59,438 nucleotides of DNA, taken from positions 4,717 to 64,154 of the forward strand of contig VXLW01000016.1 in NCBI GenBank assembly GCA_009841435.1, in the 5' to 3' direction. The position numbers and the translations under genes were made by a program. The stretch comes from Dehalococcoidia bacterium (GTDB lineage: Bacteria; Chloroflexota; Dehalococcoidia; Tepidiformales; Tepidiformaceae). Numbering within the stretch: the first letter of the stretch is position 1; each line of letters opens with the position of its first letter. Below are positions 50,846 to 58,351 of the stretch, in pieces. The notes under the pieces were generated by a model. The model was given only the letters and a program-made list of their open reading frames with translations, did no database searches and was not told the origin of the DNA.

Positions 50846-52009
50846 CTAGAAGCCCTTCCAGTCCTCCATGCGCTGACAGCCCTCCTCGACCTGGTCGTCG
50901 GGGGTGGTGACGGACAGGCGGACGTAGCCCTCGCCGTTGAGGCCGTAGCCACGACCAGGGGTGACGACAACGGCGCACTCGTCGATGAGGCGAGCGGCGA
51001 AATCGCCGCTGGTGATGCCGTCGGGGAGCTTCGCCCAGACGTAAAGCGAGGCCTTCGGCGGGTCGACCTCGAGGCCCATCTTGCGCACAGCCTCGACGAT
51101 GCGGTCGCGGCGGCGCTGGTAGATGGCGTTGTGCTCGTCGATGACGTCCTGGGGGCCCTCGACGGCCTCGATGGCCATCTCCTGGATGGCCTGGGGGATG
51201 CCGCTGTCGATGTTCGACTTGACCCGCATGAGGGCGTCGACAAGCTCGCCGTTGCCGACGGCCATACCGATGCGCCAGCCGGTCATGTTGTAGATCTTCG
51301 ACCAGGAGTTGAACTCGATGGCGACGTCGCGGGCGCCGGGCACCTGGAAGATGGACATGGGGCGGTAGCCGTCGTAGGCCACGTCGCAGTAGGGGTTGTC
51401 GTGGCAGATGGAGACGTCGTATTCCTTCGCCCAGGCGACGACCTTCTCGAAGAACGCGAAGTCGGCGACGGCGGCGGTGGGGTTGTTGGGGTAGTTCAAC
51501 CAGAGGACCTTGGCCTTGGCGGCGAGGTCCTCGGGGATGGCGTCGAGGTCGGGCTTCCACTCGGACTCGCGAGTCAACGGCAGCTTGATGGTGACGCCGC
51601 CAGCGAACATGGTGCCGATCTCGTAGACGGGGTAGCCGGGGTCGGTAGCGAGGGCCACGTCGCCGGGGTCGATGAGGGTGAGCGCCATGTGGGCGATACC
51701 CTCCTTCGAGCCGATGAGGGCGAGGCACTCGCGCTCGGGGTCGAAGGAGGTCTCGAAGCGGCGCTCGTACCAGCCGGAGATGGCCTGGCGCAGCTCGGGC
51801 AGGCCTTCGGACTCGGGGTAGCGGTGGTTGAGGGGGTTATCGGCGGCGCGGTGGAGCCGGTCGAGGATGTTGGGGGGCGTAGGGAGGTCAGGGTCGCCGA
51901 TGCCGAAGGTGATGACATCGATGCCCTGAGCCTTCTTGGCGGCGATGACCTTGGATATCTGGGCGAAGAGGTAGGGGGGAAGCTCTTCGACCCGCTTGGC
52001 CAGCTTCAT
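50846..52009 (-). CDS. PLP aminotransferase, LL-diaminopimelate aminotransferase-like
   Basis: 387 aa class I/II aminotransferase. It opens LAKRVEELPPYLFAQISKVI, then FGIGDPDLPTPPNILDRLH, RYPESEGLPELRQAI, WLNYPNNPTAAVADFAFFEK and the PLP lysine in EFNSWSKIYNMTGWRIGMAV. Overall layout resembles DapL of the lysine/murein route, a single step from tetrahydrodipicolinate to LL-DAP, but class I enzymes are hard to separate; no other lysine gene lies nearby. The last codons are the source of the 30-bp repeat. Confidence 0.85.
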   Translation of the reverse strand: MKLAKRVEELPPYLFAQISKVIAAKKAQGIDVITFGIGDPDLPTPPNILDRLHRAADNPLNHRYPESEGLPELRQAISGWYERRFETSFDPERECLALIGSKEGIAHMALTLIDPGDVALATDPGYPVYEIGTMFAGGVTIKLPLTRESEWKPDLDAIPEDLAAKAKVLWLNYPNNPTAAVADFAFFEKVVAWAKEYDVSICHDNPYCDVAYDGYRPMSIFQVPGARDVAIEFNSWSKIYNMTGWRIGMAVGNGELVDALMRVKSNIDSGIPQAIQEMAIEAVEGPQDVIDEHNAIYQRRRDRIVEAVRKMGLEVDPPKASLYVWAKLPDGITSGDFAARLIDECAVVVTPGRGYGLNGEGYVRLSVTTPDDQVEEGCQRMEDWKGF

Positions 52010-52128
52010 AGCTACTCCTGGCGGTTGGTCCCGGGGTCAGATCAAACGCGCCCGCTTACAGCCGGCGCGCAGTCGCGTGATCGTAACGCGCACCGCTCGC
52101 AGCCGCAGCCGCGTGGCCGGGGGAGGCG

Positions 52129-53004
52129 CTACAGGTCGGCGAGGCGCTGGATGAGTGACTCCCAGCGGCCGACTTCGGCGGCGGGGTCGTCGCTGTACGG
52201 GGTGATGGTGACGGTGGTGACGCCTTCGGCGGCGAATTCGGCCATGCGGTCGAGGAAACGCTCGCGCTCCTCTCCGGAGTCGAGGGAAGGGCCGGTCCAG
52301 GCGACGGTCTTCTCAATGGCGTCGTAGTCGGTGCCCTCGGCCTCGCAGTGGGCGCGGAGGACGTTGAACTTGTGCCGAACCTCCTCGGCCTCACTGCTGG
52401 TCAGGTTGCAGGCGTCCGCGTAGCGGGCGACGAGGCGCAGGGTCTTGCGTTCGCCACGACCGCCGATGAGCAGCTCAGGGTGGGGCTGGCTGACGACCTG
52501 GGGCACGTTGAGGGTCTCGGCGAGCTGGTAGTGCTTGCCCTCGAAGGGCCCGTCCTCGTCGCTCCACATCTGGAGGCAGATCTGGATGGCCTCTTCGAGC
52601 CGCTCGAAGCGCTCGGCGAGGGGCGGGAATGGAACGCCGAGGCCGAGGTGCTCCTGCTCGTTCCAGGCGGCGCCGATGCCGAGCCAGGCGCGCCCGCCGG
52701 AGAGCACGTCGAGCGTGCTGACCTGCTTGGCGAGCATGCCGGGATGGCGGTAGGTAACGCCCGTGACGAGCAGGCCCAGCCGGATAGTTGAGGTGCGGCC
52801 GGCGACGAATCCGAGGGCCGTGTAACCCTCAAGCATGTCCAGCTCAGGCGCCCCGATCCACCCGATCTGGAAGAGGTGGTCCATAAAGGAGAGGCGCGTG
52901 AGCCCGACGTCCTCGGAGACGGCTCCGAGGTCGGCGAGGCGCGGCCCCATTTCGGCGGGGCCGCCCTGCCAGGTGAAGTTGGCGACGTGGATGCCGGCCC
53001 GCAC
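52129..53004 (-). CDS. LLM-class F420-dependent oxidoreductase
   Basis: 291 aa luciferase-like monooxygenase fold with an F420 subfamily signature: LSFMDHLFQIGWIGAPELDM, then TSTIRLGLLVTGVTYRHPGM then LAKQVSTLDVLSGGRAWLGI, then ELLIGGRGERKTLRLVARYA. GTG 53004 lies 6 nt after the split-barrel gene stop, so they probably work or are made together; substrate unknown. The 119-bp gap to the aminotransferase has no gene. Confidence 0.88.
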   Translation of the reverse strand: MRAGIHVANFTWQGGPAEMGPRLADLGAVSEDVGLTRLSFMDHLFQIGWIGAPELDMLEGYTALGFVAGRTSTIRLGLLVTGVTYRHPGMLAKQVSTLDVLSGGRAWLGIGAAWNEQEHLGLGVPFPPLAERFERLEEAIQICLQMWSDEDGPFEGKHYQLAETLNVPQVVSQPHPELLIGGRGERKTLRLVARYADACNLTSSEAEEVRHKFNVLRAHCEAEGTDYDAIEKTVAWTGPSLDSGEERERFLDRMAEFAAEGVTTVTITPYSDDPAAEVGRWESLIQRLADL

Positions 53005-53009
53005 CGGCC

Positions 53010-53591
53010 CTAGGAGATTCCGCGGCGCTTGAGCTCGGCGGGCATACGCTCGGCATCGGCGCTGAGCATCGGGCCCTTCTGGTCGTCGGAGAGGGTACCG
53101 GCAGCATCAGCGCCGAACTTCGCGCCGTCGAACAGGATCCACTTCTCGGGAACGATCTCGAGCACGACGCGCAGGGGGGAGTCGAGGGTCTGCACGAAGG
53201 CGGCGGCAGCCTCGGGGTTGGTCGGGTTCAGCTTGGCGGCGAACTCGGGGTAGAACCAGTCCTTGGTTTCGCGGTCCTCGTGGATGATGCAGCGGCCCTT
53301 GGCGGTGGCGGCGCCGAAGGGACCGGCGTAGCCGGGAGGGCCGGCAGCGCCGCTGACGACGACCGAGACGCGCGGATCGCGGCGGACGGCGGAGATGCGG
53401 TGGCGGTGGGCGCCGGCTGTGATCCAGAAGCGTCCGTCCTTCCAGAGGAACGACATGATGACGCCTACGGGCCAGCCATCCTTGGTGCCCCAGTTGAAGG
53501 TGCACTCACCGACCCCGTTGAGCAGGTCTTCGAGCTGCTGGTCATCCAGCGGGTAGATGGAGACAGTTTCGTGGTCTTCGACTCCGGGCAT
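53010..53591 (-). CDS. Pyridoxamine 5'-phosphate oxidase-like flavin split-barrel protein
   Basis: About 193 aa. The split-barrel core is WGTKDGWPVGVIMSFLWKDG then RFWITAGAHRHRISAVRRDP, a fold that binds FMN, F420 or heme. ATG 53591 has GGAGGG 4 nt upstream; an ATG 12 bases earlier has no ribosome site. Forms a likely operon with the LLM oxidoreductase. It could reduce or bind F420; no evidence to choose. Confidence 0.82.
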   Translation of the reverse strand: MPGVEDHETVSIYPLDDQQLEDLLNGVGECTFNWGTKDGWPVGVIMSFLWKDGRFWITAGAHRHRISAVRRDPRVSVVVSGAAGPPGYAGPFGAATAKGRCIIHEDRETKDWFYPEFAAKLNPTNPEAAAAFVQTLDSPLRVVLEIVPEKWILFDGAKFGADAAGTLSDDQKGPMLSADAERMPAELKRRGIS

Positions 53592-53834
53592 TTCGCCCTC
53601 CATTCGGGTCAGGGCTCCGCCGTCCGCGCGAGAGAGGGCGTGGCCGGCGAGCGCCTAACACTCGCAGTTTGCCGTGACTGGCGCAAGCACGATGGCGTTC
53701 GCACAGTTGGCGGACCACAGGCGCGGCCCGTGCTATGCTCCGCGAAGGTCAGAGCGTCAGATCGTCCCCATGAGAGAAACCTGCTCACACGTCGATTGCC
53801 GCCGGAACCCAGCCCATGCCCCGGAGGCAATCAC

Positions 53835-54203
53835 ATGACATCGTTCGTCGATCGGACGCTCACCTGCTCGGACTGCGGCGCGCAGTTCACCTTTACGGTA
53901 GGCGAGCAGGAATTTTATCAGTCCCGCGGATTCACCAACGAGCCGCGCCGCTGCCCGGAGTGCCGGGCCGCGCGCAAGGCCGCCCGCGGCGAGGGCGGTG
54001 GCGGCGGAGGCGGCGGTGGCTACCGCAGCTACGACAGCAACCGTGAGATGTTCAGCGCCGTTTGCGCCGAGTGCGGCCGCGAAGCGCGCGTACCCTTCCA
54101 GCCGCGTGGCGACCGTCCGGTGTACTGCAGCGACTGCTTCCGCTCGCGCGGACCGCAGCGCGGTGGCGGCGGTGGTGGTGGCGGCCGCGACCGCAACTGG
54201 TAA
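53835..54203 (+). CDS. Double zinc-ribbon, glycine-rich protein
   Basis: 122 aa. First finger CSDCGAQFTFTVGEQEFYQS to CPECR; a Gly-rich linker (GGGGGGGGGYRSYD); second finger CAECGREARVPFQPRGDRPV to CSDC. The C-terminus is GGGGGGGGRDRNW. Layout matches small CxxC/zinc-ribbon proteins common in Chloroflexota and candidate phyla, possibly RNA-binding. ATG 53835 with GGAGG. The 230-bp upstream gap holds an extended -10 (TGCTATGCT, 53731) but no clear -35. Confidence 0.82.
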   Translation: MTSFVDRTLTCSDCGAQFTFTVGEQEFYQSRGFTNEPRRCPECRAARKAARGEGGGGGGGGGYRSYDSNREMFSAVCAECGREARVPFQPRGDRPVYCSDCFRSRGPQRGGGGGGGGRDRNW

Positions 54204-54317
54204 GCCCTCGAGCTTCCAACTTCCTGTTCCCTAACGCGAGCGCAACCAGCGAGCAGCGTTCCGTGTCCTGAAGGCGCACCCAGCGCCTATACTCCGCGCA
54301 GCCCAGAGGAGGGCGGC

Positions 54318-55331
54318 GTGGAACCAGACACGATCGAGCGGCTCCCCGAGATCCTGCGCGCGTACCTCTCCGAGCATCTTCCCGACGCGCGGAACGTGTC
54401 GATTCACAACGTGTCGCGCTCGCCGGGGGGAAACTCGCGCTCGATGTGGTTCTTCGATGCCGACTGGGAGGGCGAAGCGCCGATCGCGAAGCGGCTGATG
54501 TTCCGCGCGAACGAGAGCACGTGCTTCCGCGACGAGGAGGCGAGCCTGGAGAAGGAGTACCGCGTCTTCCGCGCCCTCCAGGACACGCCGGTCCCGGTGC
54601 CCGCCAACTACTGGTACGAGCGCGACCCCTGTTGGGCGGGCGAGGATTTCGTCATCCGCGAGCGCGTGGAGGGCGACACGAACTTCCGCGACCTGCCCGC
54701 GGCAAGCCAGCAGGCGATCCTCGACCACTTCGTCGAGATCCTGGCGGCGCAGCACAACCTGGACTGGGAAGCGATGGGGCTGTCGTTTCTCGGGGCGCCG
54801 AAGGACGGCCCGGAATGCGCACGGATGGTGGTGGAGCGCTGGGAACGGGCGACGAAGCGGGAGCTGCTCGAACCGCAACCGGTGATGACGGCGACGATGG
54901 CCTGGCTGAAGCGGAACCTCCCGACGGAGGTGGACCGGATCGTGCTGGGGCAGGGGCAGGTGGGGCCGGGGCAGGTCCTGTTCCGGGGCGACCGCGTGGT
55001 GGCCTCGCTCGACTGGGAGTCGGCCTTCATCGGCGATCCGATGTCGGACCTGGCGTACCTCGACTTCATGGTGCGGCCGCTCGTGGGGGACGAGGTGGTG
55101 GAGGGGCTGATCACGCGCTACGGGGAGCTGAGCGGCATCCCCATCCGGCGGGACAACATGCGCTTCTACACGGTGTTCCAGTCGTACTGGGCGGTATCGG
55201 CCTGCCTGGCGGCGGTGAACCGCTTCGCCACGGGCGAGATGCGCAAGACGCAGACGCTCGTGCTGGGGATGGCGGCGCCCCGGTCCTTCCTGCGGCGCAT
55301 GGAGCGCATCGTGCGAGAGGACGCCGCCTAA
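54318..55331 (+). CDS. APH-like phosphotransferase with altered catalytic loop
   Basis: 337 aa protein of the aminoglycoside phosphotransferase/ACAD10 kinase fold. N-lobe SPGGNSRSMWFFDADWEGEA and KRLMFRANES; catalytic loop region LGQGQVGPGQVLFRGDRVVA followed by SLDWESAFIGDPMSDLAYLD. The usual (H/Q)GD...N loop reads QGQ...Q, so the catalytic Asp and the Mg-binding Asn are both Gln, while the later DWE Asp is kept. It may be an inactive kinase or one of changed chemistry. GTG 54318 with GGAGGG site. It begins an acyl-CoA-type cluster with a small protein and a crotonase. Confidence 0.85.
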   Translation: MEPDTIERLPEILRAYLSEHLPDARNVSIHNVSRSPGGNSRSMWFFDADWEGEAPIAKRLMFRANESTCFRDEEASLEKEYRVFRALQDTPVPVPANYWYERDPCWAGEDFVIRERVEGDTNFRDLPAASQQAILDHFVEILAAQHNLDWEAMGLSFLGAPKDGPECARMVVERWERATKRELLEPQPVMTATMAWLKRNLPTEVDRIVLGQGQVGPGQVLFRGDRVVASLDWESAFIGDPMSDLAYLDFMVRPLVGDEVVEGLITRYGELSGIPIRRDNMRFYTVFQSYWAVSACLAAVNRFATGEMRKTQTLVLGMAAPRSFLRRMERIVREDAA

Positions 55332-55333
55332 CG

Positions 55334-55798
55334 ATGCGACCAACACCAGCGGAGATCGTCGAGGGGCTGCAGTACAACCTGCGGGCGGATCTGATCCCGG
55401 AGCTGCAGTCGCCGTGGGCGAAGCGCATCGCGGGGAACATGCTCTGGGCGCTGGAGCACTTGAAGCAGCGGCTAGAGGAAGAGCACGCGCTGGCGGTCGA
55501 TGAGAACGCCGACCTGCGTGGCGTCCTCGCGGCCGCGACCACAGCAAGGGCCGAGGGAGGGACGCTGGCGGACGCGCTGGCATCGATCGACCTGGCACCC
55601 GGCGATACGCGGGAGTGGCCGGCTGCCGAAGAGCTCACGGCAGAGAACGCGCGCCTGCGAACGCTCGTGGACGCGATCGTGGAGGCGTTCCCCGCCGAGC
55701 GCGACGACGCCGCCGAGGCGCTGTGGCGCGAGATCCTGGGGTACATCGCCAGGCAGACCGAACGCGACGGCGCACTTATCGAGATCAACCCCGGCTGA
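55334..55798 (+). CDS. Hypothetical helical protein
   Basis: 154 aa, ATG 55334, 2 nt after the phosphotransferase stop. Predicted all-helical: PAEIVEGLQYNLRADLIPEL, KQRLEEEHALAVDENADLRG, ENARLRTLVDAIVEAFPAER. It resembles the small companions encoded beside ACAD10-type phosphotransferases; possibly its partner. Family not recognised. Confidence 0.7.
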   Translation: MRPTPAEIVEGLQYNLRADLIPELQSPWAKRIAGNMLWALEHLKQRLEEEHALAVDENADLRGVLAAATTARAEGGTLADALASIDLAPGDTREWPAAEELTAENARLRTLVDAIVEAFPAERDDAAEALWREILGYIARQTERDGALIEINPG

Positions 55799-55832
55799 CC
55801 GGAACCGACCAACACCACAAGGGAGCAGACCG

Positions 55833-56720
55833 ATGACCTACCCGGAGTACGAGAACATCATCGTGGAGCCGCTGGAGGCGGCGGAGGGCGTCGTGCGGGT
55901 GACGCTGAACCGGCCGCAGGCGCTGAACGCGCTCTCGGCCGACCTGCTGGACGAGTTCTTCGATTTCCTCGACCACTTCGAGGAAGACCCGAACGCCTAC
56001 GTGCTGCTGCTGCGGGGCGCGGGGCGCTCCTTCTGCGCGGGCTACGACCTCGCGTCGAGCCGCACGGTGGAGCCGGGCTCGCCCGGGGACATCCTGCGAG
56101 AGCAGAGCGTGGGCCGCTCGCGCCGCACGATGATCGACTCGGTCGACCGGTACCTGCGGTTGTTCAACACGCGCAAGCCGACGATCGCGCAGGTTCACGG
56201 CCACTGCATCTCCGGGGGTACGGAGCTGATCTCGATGTTCGACTTCGTGGTGTGCAGCGAGACGGCGAAGTTCGGGCACATCGCAGGGCGGCACATGGGC
56301 ACGCTGCGCACGCTGTCCCTGTGGCCGTGGACGGTGGGCTACCGCCGGGCGAAGGAGCTGTTCATGACGGGCGAGCTCATCGACGGGAAGACCGCCGACG
56401 AGTGGGGCCTCGTGAACAAGGCCGTGCCCGACGAGGAGCTGGAGGACGCGGCGCTGCACCTGGCGCGCAAGATCATGCGCATTCCGCTCGAGGTGAACAT
56501 CCTGCACAAGCACTCGGTAAACCGCTGGATGGAGATCCAGGGCCTGCAGCCCGCGATCCACTCGGCGGCGGAGTTCGACGTGTACACGGCCTTCATCGAC
56601 GGGCGCCCGGGGTTCCGCGAGCGGGTGGAGGCGGACGGCCTGCGGGAGGCGCTGAAGTGGCGCGACCGGGAGTGGCGCGGCACCGAGCTCTGGGACCACG
56701 GGAAGGAGCCCGAGTCTTAG
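55833..56720 (+). CDS. Enoyl-CoA hydratase/isomerase family protein
   Basis: 295 aa crotonase fold. RVTLNRPQALNALSADLLDE and the oxyanion segment LLRGAGRSFCAGYDLAS then AQVHGHCISGGTELISMFDF are typical. The long region after (KFGHIAGRHMGTLRTLSLWP) lacks the usual Glu pair for hydration, so isomerase or lyase chemistry is possible. ATG 55833 with GGGAG. Follows the phosphotransferase pair. Confidence 0.87.
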   Translation: MTYPEYENIIVEPLEAAEGVVRVTLNRPQALNALSADLLDEFFDFLDHFEEDPNAYVLLLRGAGRSFCAGYDLASSRTVEPGSPGDILREQSVGRSRRTMIDSVDRYLRLFNTRKPTIAQVHGHCISGGTELISMFDFVVCSETAKFGHIAGRHMGTLRTLSLWPWTVGYRRAKELFMTGELIDGKTADEWGLVNKAVPDEELEDAALHLARKIMRIPLEVNILHKHSVNRWMEIQGLQPAIHSAAEFDVYTAFIDGRPGFRERVEADGLREALKWRDREWRGTELWDHGKEPES

Positions 56721-56741
56721 CCTCCCCGTAGGATCGCGGGC

Positions 56742-57437
56742 ATGGACGTGCTGCCGGAGGCAGACCAGAAGGCGGCGGTCGTGCGGACGATGTTCGACCG
56801 CATCGCGCCTTCCTACGACCGCATGAACCGGATCATCACGCTGGGGTTCGACCAGCGCTGGCGGCGCTCGCTCATCGATGCGCTGGGGGTCGACGGCAGC
56901 GACACGGTGCTCGATCTGGCCTGCGGGACGGGGGACTTCGCCCTCATGGCGCGGGAACGGGGGGCACGTGTCATCGGGCTGGACTTCGCGGGAGCGATGC
57001 TGACGGCGGCTCGCCGGCGGTGTCCCGAGTCGGTCGCGCTCGTGCGCGGCGACGCGCTAAGGCTGCCGCTGGCGGACGGCAGCCTGACGGTAGCGGTGTC
57101 GGGGTTCGCGCTACGCAACTTCGTGGCGATTCCGCCCGTGCTGGAGGAGCTTGCGCGGGTGCTGCGCCCGGGCGGACGGGTCGGGCTCCTGGAGGTCGAT
57201 GAACCGCGCTCGGGGCTGCTACGGCTGGGGCATGGGGTGTACTTCCAGCGAGTCGTGCCGGCCATCGGAGCGCTGCTGAGCGACGGGAGCGCCTACCGCT
57301 ACCTGCCCGCCTCGGCGGCGTACCTCCCGGACGGGGAGGGGCTCCGCACCATGCTGGAGGAGGCCGGCTTCACGAACATCGAGAAGCGCAGCTACCTCGG
57401 CGGGGCGGCGCAGTCAGTGATGGCGGTGCGGGCATGA
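56742..57437 (+). CDS. menG: Demethylmenaquinone methyltransferase MenG/UbiE
   Basis: 231 aa SAM methyltransferase for the last step of menaquinone synthesis. MFDRIAPSYDRMNRIITLGF, DQRWRR, LDLACGTGDFALMARERGAR (motif I), and SGFALRNFVAIPPVLEELAR are the UbiE signatures. ATG 56742 follows the crotonase by 21 nt; the stop overlaps menA by ATGA. With menA it supplies menaquinone to the respiratory chain. Confidence 0.94.
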   Translation: MDVLPEADQKAAVVRTMFDRIAPSYDRMNRIITLGFDQRWRRSLIDALGVDGSDTVLDLACGTGDFALMARERGARVIGLDFAGAMLTAARRRCPESVALVRGDALRLPLADGSLTVAVSGFALRNFVAIPPVLEELARVLRPGGRVGLLEVDEPRSGLLRLGHGVYFQRVVPAIGALLSDGSAYRYLPASAAYLPDGEGLRTMLEEAGFTNIEKRSYLGGAAQSVMAVRA

Positions 57438-58351
57438 GCGCCGAGCGGGCGCTACCCGCGTCGGGCAGTTTCGGCGCGTGGCTGGCGGCGGCGCGCCCGC
57501 CGACGCTGACGGCGGCGATCGCACCGGTGCTGGTCGGGACGGGCGTGGCGGTCGGAAACGACGTGTTCTCAGCAGGGCCCATGATCGCCGCGCTCTTCGG
57601 GGCGATCTGCCTGCAGGTCGGGGCGAACTTCGCCAACGACGTCTTCGACTTCGAGCGGGGCGCCGACGCGGGCGACCGGCTTGGTCCGCCTCGGGCAACG
57701 CAGATGGGGCTGCTCACCCCCACGCAGATGAAGGTGGGGATGTGGGCTGCATTCCTGCTGGCCTTGCTCGCGGGTATCTATCTCGTCGTGACGGCAGGCT
57801 GGATCGTGGTCGTGATCGGGCTCGCGAGCATCGTGGCGGGGCTCATCTACACCGGGGGGCCATGGCCGGTGGGGTATCACGCGCTCGGCGACGCCTTCAC
57901 GTTCGGATTCTTCGGGATGGTGGCTGTGGTGGGCACGTACTTCGTGCAGGCGGAGGCGGCGCCGGGCCTGGTGTGGCTGGCGGCGGTCCCGGTCGGGTGC
58001 ACGGTGACGGCGATCCTCGTGGCCAACAACCTGCGCGACATCGACACGGATCGGGCAGCGGGCAAGACGACGCTGGCAGTGGTGCTGGGGGAGGGGGGAA
58101 CCCGCGCCTGGTACCTCGTGCTGATGGCCGCGGCCTACGGCGTTGCGATCGCGCTCTGGCCCGTGACGCGCGTCGAGCCGTGGGCGTTGCTGGTGCTGGC
58201 GAGCCTGCCGTTCGCGATTGCGCCGCTGCGGGCCGTTATGGGTGGGACGGCGGGGCGAGCGCTGAACGCCACGCTCGTGCAGACGGCGCGCCTGCACCTC
58301 ATCTTCGGGGCGCTGCTGGCGCTGGCCCTGACCGACTGGCTCCCGGCCTAA
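57434..58351 (+). CDS. menA: 1,4-dihydroxy-2-naphthoate prenyltransferase MenA
   Basis: 305 aa UbiA-fold membrane enzyme that attaches the polyprenyl tail to DHNA. The first Asp motif is NFANDVFDFERGADAGDR; the second is NNLRDIDTDRAAGKTTLAVV. About eight hydrophobic helices, for example TLTAAIAPVLVGTGVAVGND. ATG 57434 overlaps the menG stop. Its stop shares four bases with the convergent CoA-transferase stop. Confidence 0.94.
   Translation: MSAERALPASGSFGAWLAAARPPTLTAAIAPVLVGTGVAVGNDVFSAGPMIAALFGAICLQVGANFANDVFDFERGADAGDRLGPPRATQMGLLTPTQMKVGMWAAFLLALLAGIYLVVTAGWIVVVIGLASIVAGLIYTGGPWPVGYHALGDAFTFGFFGMVAVVGTYFVQAEAAPGLVWLAAVPVGCTVTAILVANNLRDIDTDRAAGKTTLAVVLGEGGTRAWYLVLMAAAYGVAIALWPVTRVEPWALLVLASLPFAIAPLRAVMGGTAGRALNATLVQTARLHLIFGALLALALTDWLPA

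Larger units (their letters stand above)
50306..50873. repeat. 30-bp direct repeat from the end of the aminotransferase gene
   Basis: Bases 50844-50873 (the end of the aminotransferase gene with its stop) recur at 50306-50335 with one mismatch. Between them sit the DUF4160 and DUF2442 genes. This is the same layout as the hflX repeat, so the pair probably inserted at the 3' end of this gene. Confidence 0.85.

Noticed and set aside
53704-53739. Sigma-70 promoter for the zinc-ribbon gene
   Set aside because: The TTGGCG and TATGCT boxes are 21 nt apart, beyond usual spacing; only the extended -10 is suggestive.
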